A stretch of DNA of 15,588 bases from Bacteroidota bacterium (GTDB lineage Bacteria; Bacteroidota; Bacteroidia; Flavobacteriales_F; PHOS-HE28). The notes beneath the pieces were generated by a model. It made no database searches. It saw nothing but the letters and a program-made list of their open reading frames with translations, and was not told where the DNA came from. Below, one piece after another: positions 1-6,575 of this stretch. The stretch is taken from the NCBI GenBank assembly GCA_023418095.1, contig JAEZDL010000069.1, forward strand, positions 1 through 15,588. Direction: 5' to 3'. The number at the start of each line of letters is the position of its first letter. Within the stretch, counting starts at the first letter, position 1. The position numbers and the translations under genes are program-made.

Positions 1-8
1 GGAATGAA

Positions 9-2186
9 ATGAAGAAAGTGCATTCACTGTTCGGGCCCTTGTTCCTGTTGCTTCTCCCCTTCGCCGTACTGGCGCAGCCGGGCACTTCCACCATCTGGAA
101 GTTCGAGGAAGGCAACAAATTGATGGAGGAGAAATTGTTCAACCAGGCCGCACTGATCTGGAAGGAACTGCTCACCACCGATCCGGACAATGCGAACCTG
201 AACTACAAAATGGGTTTCGCGCTCTTCAATTCACCCTCCGATCGCGATGCGGCACTCCCCTTCCTGGAGCGCGCCTCACAACTCCGATCCACCGGTGATT
301 ACGGCACCTTCAACATCTCGGGCTACGACCCCTTCGATCCACAGGAACGCAACGCACCCGCCGAAGTCGATTTCTACCTCGCAAAGGCCTATCACCTCAA
401 CAACCAGTTCGACAAGGCCGATCAACATTACCAGAAGTTCATGGACAACGTGGACGAGCGGCATATCCTGCGGCCGCTGGCGGTGCGTGGCAAGGAACAA
501 ACGGCCAATGCGCGCACCCTTCGCGCCCAACCACTGCCCTACCAGGTCTCAAACGCCGGAAAGGTGATCAACAACGAAGGGGCCGATTTCTCCCCGGTAC
601 TTTCCGTGGATGGCAATGCGCTCTTCTTCACTTCACGCCGGATCCGGCCCGACAGTTCCAACAAGAACGTGATCGACATCATCACCGGCGCGCCGTTCGA
701 GAACATCTATGTGAGCTACAAGGATCGTGAAGGGAACTGGCAGGCGCCCGAACTGCTCAACATCAATCCCGATCAGGGGCACATGGCCTCGATCAACGTT
801 TCCGCGGATGGGCAGACACTCTTCATCTACCGATCGGATGAAGGCGATGGCAATATCTACGAGAGCAAACTGGTCGGTGAATTATGGAGCGACCCGGTGC
901 TGATGGGATCGGACATCAACACGAAAAGTTGGGAGACCCACGGCGCCCTCACTGCCGACGGCAACACCTTCTATTTCGTGAGCGATCGCAAAGGAGGTTC
1001 CGGCGGGCGCGACATCTATCGCGTGGTACGCCTGCCGAACGGCGAATGGAGCAAGGCGCAGAACCTGGGCTCAACGATCAATACCCAATGGGATGAGGAT
1101 GGCGTGTTCATCCATCCCAATGGCCGTACGCTCTATTTCAGCTCCGTGGGCCACAATTCCATGGGCGGCTTCGACATCTTCCACACCGAATTGCAGGAGG
1201 ATGGCACATGGACACAACCGTTGAACCTTGGTTATCCCTTGAACACTTCGGATGATGATGTGTTCTTCATCACCACTGCTGATGGCCGCCGCGGCTACTT
1301 CAGCTCCGATCAAATGGGCGGCCATGGCGAAAAGGACATCTACTTCGTGGATCTGCCTTCCGAAATGGAATCCGAAGGACTAACCGTGCTGAAAGGATTC
1401 ATCATTCCGCCTCCCGGGGAATCGCTTCCGCCGTCCACGATACTTTACGTTACGGACAAGACCACCGGCGAAGTGCGATCCTACAAGCCGCGCCAGCGCG
1501 ATGGTGTTTATGTTGCGATCCTTCCGCCGTGCCGCGAATACAACCTTGATTATCGTGTGAACGACAAGACGATCCACACCGAGGACATCTTCGTGGAATG
1601 TGAAAGCGCTTACCAGGAGATCAATAAGGAGATCTATCTGAACCCTGTTTCGCTCGCCGATCCCGCCAGCATCGTAGATCTGCCGCCTGGATCGCCTCCC
1701 GGCAAAAAGGAGAAAGGCGAGCCGGTGAAGGATCCGGCCGATCCGATCGGAAAAGATCCGCTCACGGATGAAGAGAAGAAGACCGCCCCACCGCGCACCA
1801 CGCCCGATGCGAAGTATGTGGATGAATTCACCAAGCAGTTCGGGTACAACATGAAGGACATCGACCAGAGCGATGCGCGCTGGACAGCCTTCATCGACAA
1901 GGTGATCGGGCTGATCGACAGCAATGGCCAGGCGAACGTGGTGATCGAAGCGAGCGCTTCAAAAGTTCCCACGCGCACCTTCGGCAGCAACGAAGCGCTC
2001 AGCCGTGAGCGGATGGAAGAAGCAAGAAAGCGTCTTGTGGATGCCGTGAAGGCTCGCGGAAAAGATGCATCATTGTTGAAACTTGAAGCTGTCAACAATA
2101 AAGTGCAGGGACCGAAGTACGAAGGCGATTACCAGAACACCGATAAATACGGGAAGTTCCAGTACGTTACGTTGAAAGTGAGGTAG
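9..2186 (+). CDS. PorE-like envelope protein: TPR, PD40 propeller, regulatory-like domain, OmpA-like C-terminus
   Basis: This is probably a periplasmic or outer-membrane-associated lipid-free protein of the kind found around the type IX secretion system. A signal peptide is visible (about residues 1-22, hydrophobic core then VLA|QP). TPR-like helices fill roughly residues 30-150. From about 190 to 450 there are five PD40/WD40-like blades, with repeats such as SPVLSVDGNALFFTS, GALTADGNTFYFVSDRKGG and GVFIHPNGRTLYFSS. Residues about 458-549 resemble a carboxypeptidase-regulatory-like beta domain, followed by a Pro/Lys/Asp-rich linker (about 555-600) and a C-terminal domain (about 605-725) that looks like a divergent OmpA peptidoglycan-binding fold. 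This domain order is that of PorE (PG1058) of Porphyromonas, but Bacteroidota carry many paralogues of this plan, so T9SS assignment is inference. The upstream region is cut off by the window edge. A hairpin terminator follows. Confidence 0.8.
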   Translation: MKKVHSLFGPLFLLLLPFAVLAQPGTSTIWKFEEGNKLMEEKLFNQAALIWKELLTTDPDNANLNYKMGFALFNSPSDRDAALPFLERASQLRSTGDYGTFNISGYDPFDPQERNAPAEVDFYLAKAYHLNNQFDKADQHYQKFMDNVDERHILRPLAVRGKEQTANARTLRAQPLPYQVSNAGKVINNEGADFSPVLSVDGNALFFTSRRIRPDSSNKNVIDIITGAPFENIYVSYKDREGNWQAPELLNINPDQGHMASINVSADGQTLFIYRSDEGDGNIYESKLVGELWSDPVLMGSDINTKSWETHGALTADGNTFYFVSDRKGGSGGRDIYRVVRLPNGEWSKAQNLGSTINTQWDEDGVFIHPNGRTLYFSSVGHNSMGGFDIFHTELQEDGTWTQPLNLGYPLNTSDDDVFFITTADGRRGYFSSDQMGGHGEKDIYFVDLPSEMESEGLTVLKGFIIPPPGESLPPSTILYVTDKTTGEVRSYKPRQRDGVYVAILPPCREYNLDYRVNDKTIHTEDIFVECESAYQEINKEIYLNPVSLADPASIVDLPPGSPPGKKEKGEPVKDPADPIGKDPLTDEEKKTAPPRTTPDAKYVDEFTKQFGYNMKDIDQSDARWTAFIDKVIGLIDSNGQANVVIEASASKVPTRTFGSNEALSRERMEEARKRLVDAVKARGKDASLLKLEAVNNKVQGPKYEGDYQNTDKYGKFQYVTLKVR

Positions 2187-2212
2187 GCCGGTCGGCTTGT
2201 GAAGAACTTGGT

Positions 2213-2240
2213 GGACCCCGGCCTCGCGCCGGGGTTCCTG
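2213..2240 (+). terminator. Hairpin terminator after the PorE-like gene
   Basis: An 8-bp perfect stem (ACCCCGGC at 2215-2222, GCCGGGGT at 2228-2235) encloses a 5-base loop, 28 bases after the stop codon at 2186. The following tract is only weakly T-rich, so rho-independent function is probable rather than certain. It lies between the PorE-like gene and the true start of the next gene and separates the two transcription units. Confidence 0.55.
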
Positions 2241-2258
2241 TTCATATACCTTCAGCCC

Positions 2259-3032
2259 ATGCGCCTGAACCTCGAAAAGCCGCTCGCATTCTTCGATCTT
2301 GAAACGACCGGCATCCGGATCGGCCGCGATCGGATCGTACAGATCGGGATCGTAACGCTTCTACCAGATGGATCGCGCGTGAGTTGGGAAAGCCTCGTGG
2401 ATCCGCAAATGCCGATCCCGAAGGAAGCAACCGCGATCCATGGGATAACCGACGCCGATGTGTTCGGCCAGCCGACGATGGAGCAGATCGCCGATGTGAT
2501 CATCTCACAACTGAAAGGCTGCGATCTGGGTGGATTCAACTGCATCCGTTTCGATGTTCCATTTCTTGCGGAGGAACTTTTCCGCGTAGGTTTTGAATGG
2601 GATCACAGCGCTTCGCGGATCGTGGACGTGCAGCGGTTGTACCATCGGTTGGAACCGCGCAACCTGGAAGCTGCGCTGAAATTCTACTGCGATCGCGAGC
2701 ATGCCGATGCGCATAATGCTTTGGCCGATGTGCACGCGACCGCGGATGTTCTTATCGCACAGCTCGATCGCTATCCCGATCGCATGCAGGATCGGGTGGA
2801 AGCACTGGCGGAGATGAGCGGCGATCGCGATCGGACCCCAGATCCAGCGGGTAAACTTCAATTCGATGGCTCGGGTGCGATCTGTCTTTCGTTCGGCAAA
2901 TACAAAGGCTGGAGCCTGGAGAACATCGGCCGATCGGATCCCGGTTATCTGCAATGGTTGATGACGAAGGCGGAACTGCCGGGCACCACGCTTTCGATCA
3001 TGCGCAATGCGCTCGCGCAAGTGGAGGCTTGA
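2259..3032 (+). CDS. DEDDh 3'-5' exonuclease with ExoX-like C-terminal domain
   Basis: The predicted product (257 aa) is a DnaQ-superfamily 3'-5' exonuclease that would remove nucleotides from DNA or RNA ends using two metal ions. Exo I is FDLETTG (Asp13, Glu15), Exo II is GFNCIRFDVPFL (Asp99) and Exo III is HNALADVHATAD (His152, Asp157), so all five DEDDh residues are present. Residues about 205-240 (LSFGKYKGWSLENI, then PGYLQWLM) match the short domain found at the C-terminus of ExoX-like nucleases. I chose the ATG at 2259; an in-frame ATG at 2199 would add 20 residues but would run through the terminator hairpin, and the protein domain starts just after Met at 2259. A weak -7-like TACCTTCA lies at 2247-2254. 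The stop is four bases before the FAH-family gene, so they are probably co-transcribed. The substrate is unknown. Confidence 0.88.
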   Translation: MRLNLEKPLAFFDLETTGIRIGRDRIVQIGIVTLLPDGSRVSWESLVDPQMPIPKEATAIHGITDADVFGQPTMEQIADVIISQLKGCDLGGFNCIRFDVPFLAEELFRVGFEWDHSASRIVDVQRLYHRLEPRNLEAALKFYCDREHADAHNALADVHATADVLIAQLDRYPDRMQDRVEALAEMSGDRDRTPDPAGKLQFDGSGAICLSFGKYKGWSLENIGRSDPGYLQWLMTKAELPGTTLSIMRNALAQVEA

Positions 3033-3036
3033 TCAC

Positions 3037-3645
3037 ATGAAGATCGTCTGCATTGGCCGCAACTACGCAGCGCACGCGAAGGAATTGGGTAATGCGATCC
3101 CCGAGGAGCCTGTTTTCTTTCTGAAACCGGAAACAGCGATCCTTGATCGTGGCGCATCATTCAAGATCCCAGCGTGGAGCAACAACATCCACTATGAACT
3201 TGAACTGGTCTTCCGGATCTCGCGCGAATGCCGAAATGCGCAGGTAAAAGATCTTTCAGCATATGTAGATGGTGTTACGATCGGGCTTGATCTGACGGCG
3301 CGCGATGTACAGGATGAGTTGAAGAAGAAAGGGCTTCCGTGGGAAAAAGCAAAGGCATTCGATGGTTCGGCGGTGATCGGCGATCGGTTCATCGAACTTC
3401 CGAAGGATATTTCATCGATCGCTTTCCGGCTTGAAAAGAATGGTGCGATCGTTCAAAAAGCTACAGCCGCTGATATGATCCACTCCCCTGCTGCGCTGAT
3501 CGGACACGTGAGCCGTTTCATGACATTGGAACGGGGCGATCTGCTCTTCACTGGAACTCCCGCGGGCGTTGGCAAATTGGAAAAAGGTGACCGGCTGGTC
3601 GGCTACCTGGATGGTTATGATCAACTGAAGCTGGCCGTTGAATGA
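3037..3645 (+). CDS. Fumarylacetoacetate hydrolase (FAH) family protein
   Basis: This 202-aa protein is a minimal single-domain member of the FAH family, whose members cleave or tautomerise 2,4-dioxo acids (acylpyruvate hydrolase, oxaloacetate decarboxylase or tautomerase, HpcE-type enzymes). Visible family motifs are IGRNYAAHAKE (residues 6-16), the metal-binding ELE (Glu54, Glu56) with Asp85 in GLDLTARD, KAFDGSAVIG (106-115) and FTGTPAGVG (171-179). The start at 3037 is preferred over one at 3007, which lies inside the exonuclease gene and adds a ten-residue non-conserved stretch. It sits four bases behind the exonuclease stop and so is probably translated from the same mRNA. Nothing nearby fixes its substrate; short Bacteroidota homologues of this type are common housekeeping-like genes, and metabolite repair of oxaloacetate enol is one possibility. 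Confidence 0.87.
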   Translation: MKIVCIGRNYAAHAKELGNAIPEEPVFFLKPETAILDRGASFKIPAWSNNIHYELELVFRISRECRNAQVKDLSAYVDGVTIGLDLTARDVQDELKKKGLPWEKAKAFDGSAVIGDRFIELPKDISSIAFRLEKNGAIVQKATAADMIHSPAALIGHVSRFMTLERGDLLFTGTPAGVGKLEKGDRLVGYLDGYDQLKLAVE

Positions 3646-3665
3646 ACCGCTTCAGCCTGCACGGC

Positions 3666-3703
3666 TAACTTTGCGCCCTTTGATGAACTTCCGATCTGGA
3701 TGA
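3666..3703 (+). promoter_or_regulatory. Putative kdsA promoter -7 box and six-codon leader ORF
   Basis: TAACTTTG at 3666-3673 fits the Bacteroidota -7 consensus TAnnTTTG. A TTG at 3638-3640 could serve as a -33 element but is about 25 bases away, slightly longer than usual. Between the box and kdsA is a six-codon reading frame (3683-3703, peptide MNFRSG) whose TGA overlaps the kdsA start as ATGA. The box is seen directly; promoter function and any role of the leader ORF are inference. Confidence 0.45.
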
Positions 3704-4551
3704 CGCGTAACGTTCGTGTAGGCAACATCGATTGTGGCGCCGATCAGCTTTTCCTGATCAGCGGCCCGTGCGTGATCGAAGATGAAGCGATCATGATGCG
3801 CACCGCGGAAAAGCTGCGCGAAGTAAGCGACCGCACGAAAGTGCCGGTGATCTACAAGAGCAGCTTCATGAAGGACAACCGCAGCAGCGTGGAATTCTAC
3901 ATGGGGCCGGGAATGGAGAACGGCCTGCGGATCCTGGAGAAAGTGAAGAAGGAGTTCGGCTTCCCGCTGCTCACCGATGTGCATTACCCCGATCAGGTGA
4001 AGGCTGCCGCGGAAGTGTGCGATGTGCTCCAGATCCCGGCGTACCTCTGCATGCAGACCACGCTGGTGACGGAAGCTGCGAAAACCGGCGCAGTGATCAA
4101 CCTGAAACACGGACAATTCCTTGCGCCGGACAACATGATCAAGCCGGTGAAAAAGATCGAAAGCGTGGGCAACCACAAGATCATCCTCACCGAACGCGGA
4201 TTTGTTCTCGGCTACAACGATCTGGTGGTCGATCCGCGTGCGTTCTATCATCTGCGTCAGACCGGCTATCCTGTGGTCTTCGACATCACGCACAGCATCA
4301 GGAAATACGGAATTCCCAGCGCCGATCCCCGCGGCGGCAACCGCGAATTCCTGCCCACGATCGCGCGCGCCGGTGTGGCGGCCGGTGTCGATGGTGTATT
4401 CATTGAAACGCATCCCGATCCGAGCAGTGCGCTTTGCGATGCCGCGAGCCAGTTGTGCGTTTACGATCTGGAGGAATTCCTGAAACCGCTGCTGGAACTG
4501 CACGCGATCGAAGTCGCCTACCGCGATCGCACCACGGCACCGATCAAATAA
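3700..4551 (+). CDS. kdsA: 3-deoxy-8-phosphooctulonate (Kdo-8-P) synthase, metal-type
   Basis: The enzyme condenses phosphoenolpyruvate with arabinose 5-phosphate to form Kdo-8-phosphate, the committed step towards the Kdo of lipopolysaccharide. The 283-aa product has the family motifs LISGPCVIE (19-27), YKSSFMKDNRSS (52-63), LLTDVH (90-95), QIPAYLC (111-117), LKHGQF (135-140), TERG (164-167), DITHS (195-199) and IETHPDP (235-241). Cys24, His198, Glu236 and Asp247 correspond to the four metal ligands of the Aquifex enzyme, so this is the metal-dependent class. It departs from the textbook signature LCRQTDL (here LCMQTTL: Met118, Thr121) and KKGQF (here KHGQF), which could be a Bacteroidota subtype or a sign of changed substrate preference. 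It has its own putative promoter, and the transaldolase-CBS gene follows after 24 bases. Confidence 0.92.
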   Translation: MTRNVRVGNIDCGADQLFLISGPCVIEDEAIMMRTAEKLREVSDRTKVPVIYKSSFMKDNRSSVEFYMGPGMENGLRILEKVKKEFGFPLLTDVHYPDQVKAAAEVCDVLQIPAYLCMQTTLVTEAAKTGAVINLKHGQFLAPDNMIKPVKKIESVGNHKIILTERGFVLGYNDLVVDPRAFYHLRQTGYPVVFDITHSIRKYGIPSADPRGGNREFLPTIARAGVAAGVDGVFIETHPDPSSALCDAASQLCVYDLEEFLKPLLELHAIEVAYRDRTTAPIK

Positions 4552-4575
4552 GCTTCAACCGAACGAAAACCTCGA

Positions 4576-5598
4576 ATGGAACTCTACCTCGACAGCGCCG
4601 ACATCTTCGAGATCGAAGAAGCCTTCAAGCTCGGCTTCCTGGATGGCCTCACCACCACGCCCACGTTCATGCACCGCGGTGGTGTAACGGATCTGGACAG
4701 CATGATCCTGAAGCTTTCCAAGATGGTCCCGATCCTTCAGGTGGAAGCGCTTGGCGAAACGGCTGATGAGATCGTTGGCGAAGCCCACCGCCAGTTGAAG
4801 ATGGGCTTGAAGAAGGAGACCACCGTCTTCAAGATCCCCGTAAGCCTGCAAGGTGTGAAGGCGTGCAAGATGCTTCGCAACGACGGGATACTCGTGAACG
4901 TGCATCTTGTGTACACGTTGCAGCAGGCGTACATGGCGATGCAGGCCGGTGCCACTTACGTATGTCCGCTCGTTGGCCGCCTGCAGGACCAGGGCCACGA
5001 TGCGCTCAGCCTTGTGCAGCAGTGCGTGGAGGCCGTGAACTACTACGGCTACAACAGCAAGATCATGTTCAGCAGCGTGCGCAATGTCGAACATGTGCGC
5101 AACGCGATCAACATCGGTGTGCATACGATCACCGTTCCCTGGAAGCTGATGAAACAGCTTACGGACAATCACATGACCACGCTCGGGACGCAGCAGTTCT
5201 TCGAGCACACACGGTTGATCACCAAGAAGGTGAAGGACATCCTCAGCCACGACAATCCTGTGGTGAAGGATGAAGTGAAGGTGAGCGATGCGCTGGTGAT
5301 CATGACGAAATTCGGGTTCGGTGCCGTGATGGTGGTGGATGCCGAAGGCCGCAACAAAGGCATGTTCACCGATGGTGGATTGCGCCGCGGATTGGAGAAG
5401 GAAGGCGATCGGTTCCTCGGAAGAAAGTTGAGCGAACTGGAATACAATACGCCGATCACCGTATCGCCGGAAGCGCTGCTGGAGGAAGCGCATAAGATCT
5501 TCAAGGAAAGCAAGGTGGATACGCTCAGCGTGAGCGAAGGCGATCGACAGCTCGGCATGTTGGACATCCAGGATCTGTTGAAGGCGACGGCGGGATGA
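4576..5598 (+). CDS. Transaldolase/F6P-aldolase-like barrel fused to a KdsD-type CBS pair
   Basis: Residues 1-220 form a small transaldolase/FSA-type barrel: MELYLDSAD (Asp6), LTTTPT (25-30), VFKIPV with the Schiff-base Lys86, YVCPLVGR (128-135) and FSSVR (Ser167). Against FSA and the canonical paralogue at 11759-12430, aligned by eye, Asp6, the lysine and the serine are kept. The Asn of TTNPS is Thr28, the catalytic-water Thr is His110, the Tyr/Phe is Leu132, and Gln55 sits where FSA has Gln and transaldolases Glu. Residues about 225-340 are two CBS motifs with GMFTDGGLRR (262-271) and LGMLDIQDLLKA (326-337), very close to the CBS pair of arabinose-5-phosphate isomerase KdsD. The SIS isomerase domain of KdsD is absent. 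Lying 24 bases after kdsA, it probably belongs to the same pathway. Whether it makes arabinose 5-phosphate, makes another aldose phosphate, or only regulates is not known. The fold assignment is firm; the function is inference. Confidence 0.85.
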   Translation: MELYLDSADIFEIEEAFKLGFLDGLTTTPTFMHRGGVTDLDSMILKLSKMVPILQVEALGETADEIVGEAHRQLKMGLKKETTVFKIPVSLQGVKACKMLRNDGILVNVHLVYTLQQAYMAMQAGATYVCPLVGRLQDQGHDALSLVQQCVEAVNYYGYNSKIMFSSVRNVEHVRNAINIGVHTITVPWKLMKQLTDNHMTTLGTQQFFEHTRLITKKVKDILSHDNPVVKDEVKVSDALVIMTKFGFGAVMVVDAEGRNKGMFTDGGLRRGLEKEGDRFLGRKLSELEYNTPITVSPEALLEEAHKIFKESKVDTLSVSEGDRQLGMLDIQDLLKATAG

Positions 5599-5897
5599 AG
5601 ATGAAGTATGAAGGTTGAAGGTTGAAGGCTGGAGTTGGAGGCTGAAGTGAAAGTTGAAGGTTGAAGGTTGAAGGATTGAAGGCTGAAGGCTGAAGGCTGA
5701 AGTGAAAGTTGAAGGCTGAAGGTTGAAGGATGATCTATCCTGAGCGGAGTCGAAGGAGGTTGAAGGTTGGAGGTTGGAGGTGGGGGTTGAAGTCGGAAGT
5801 CAGAAGTCGAATCGTTGAAAAGTGACGAGCACACAAACACTTCCCCATTCAAAATTCTAAATTCAAAGTTCTTCATTCTACATTCCCAAAGGGCTAA
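5599..5897. repeat. Intergenic heptamer repeat tract with embedded dispersed motif
   Basis: This 299-base spacer has no gene. From about 5606 to 5735 it is built of degenerate 7-base units on the pattern GTTGAAG/GCTGAAG, with a longer internal copy (GGCTGAAGTGAAAGTTGAAG at 5640-5659 and again 55 bases later at 5695). At 5739-5757 it contains CCTGAGCGGAGTCGAAGGA, a motif seen dispersed in many bacterial genomes. Heptamers resume at 5759-5790 in the form GGTTGGAG. From about 5840 the DNA becomes AT-rich with ATTCAAAATTCTAAATTCAA-type units. Such tracts are familiar between Bacteroidota genes. Effects on expression of the downstream phosphatase gene, or recombination between units, are possible but not shown. 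Confidence 0.85.
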
Positions 5898-6575
5898 ATG
5901 GAGTACCTGAAAGCATTCGCCAATCTTGGTACACGGTTCCTGCGTCCGCCGGATGTGCTGCAGCGCAACCTTGGCCAGGTGAAGGCCTTGCTCTTTGATT
6001 GGGATGGTGTGTTCAACGATGGCTGGCGCGATGCCAGCGGTGGCAGCCCATTCAGCGAAGTGGGCAGCATGGGTGTGAACCTGCTTCGCTTCTCGCTCTG
6101 GCAGCGTGAAAAACTTCGCGTTCCTTGCGGGATCATAACGGGTCAGCACAATGTTTATGCGGAACAATTTGCGACGCGCGAAAAGTTCAACCACGTGTTC
6201 ATGGGCTTTCGCAACAAGCCTGCTTCATTTGAACAATTCCTTCAAGCGCACAAACTGGAGCCACGACAGGTGGCCTTTTTCTTCGATGATATCCTCGATC
6301 TTCCGATCGCACGCCGGTGCGGATTTCGCGTGATGATCCGGCGGAGGAACAGTCCGCTTTTCGAGAACCATGTGGTGGCCAAAGGCGATACCGATCTGCT
6401 CACGCATTTCACCGGGGGAGAGAACGGTCTGCGCGAAGCATGCGAGTTGATGGTAGGGCTCACCGGCCGATCCGAAGACCTTATAGAACATCGCGTGAAG
6501 TACAGTGATCTGTACCAGGAATACCTTGCCGATCGCAGCGCGATCGAACTTCAGGTCACCCGGAACGAGCTCTGA
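5898..6575 (+). CDS. KdsC-like HAD-family phosphatase
   Basis: This 225-aa protein is a cap-less HAD phosphatase of the KdsC/NeuC-associated type, which removes phosphate from 3-deoxy sugar acids such as Kdo-8-phosphate. Motif I is LLFDWDGVFNDG (Asp34 nucleophile, Asp36), motif II IITGQ (Thr81), motif III NKPASF (Lys107) and motif IV FFDDILDLPIA (Asp130, Asp131, Asp134), so the catalytic set is complete. FNDG and SMGVNLL after motif I resemble KdsC. Differences from classical KdsC (about 170-190 aa) are an N-terminal extension of about 30 residues, a C-terminal tail of about 45, and Phe in place of Gly before the DD of motif IV. Its place after kdsA and the transaldolase-CBS gene suggests the Kdo-8-P phosphatase step. 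The start is the first ATG before conserved sequence. Its 3' end overlaps the convergent aat gene by 25 bases. Confidence 0.82.
   Translation: MEYLKAFANLGTRFLRPPDVLQRNLGQVKALLFDWDGVFNDGWRDASGGSPFSEVGSMGVNLLRFSLWQREKLRVPCGIITGQHNVYAEQFATREKFNHVFMGFRNKPASFEQFLQAHKLEPRQVAFFFDDILDLPIARRCGFRVMIRRRNSPLFENHVVAKGDTDLLTHFTGGENGLREACELMVGLTGRSEDLIEHRVKYSDLYQEYLADRSAIELQVTRNEL

Noticed and set aside
3652..4503. Minus-strand open frame of 283 codons over kdsA
   Set aside because: It is a shadow of kdsA produced by high GC and the GATC-rich codon pattern, rich in His and Arg, with no family signature.
4555..5493. Minus-strand open frame of 312 codons over the transaldolase-CBS gene
   Set aside because: Antisense shadow with no recognisable motif and no promoter; the plus-strand protein is well supported.
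5599..5897. CRISPR array
   Set aside because: The units are seven bases long, degenerate and without unique spacers or cas genes.
5169..6194. Long minus-strand open frame of 341 codons across the repeat tract
   Set aside because: It is antisense to the transaldolase-CBS and phosphatase genes, and its middle is a low-complexity translation of the heptamer repeats (Leu-Gln-Pro-Ser type) with no domain.
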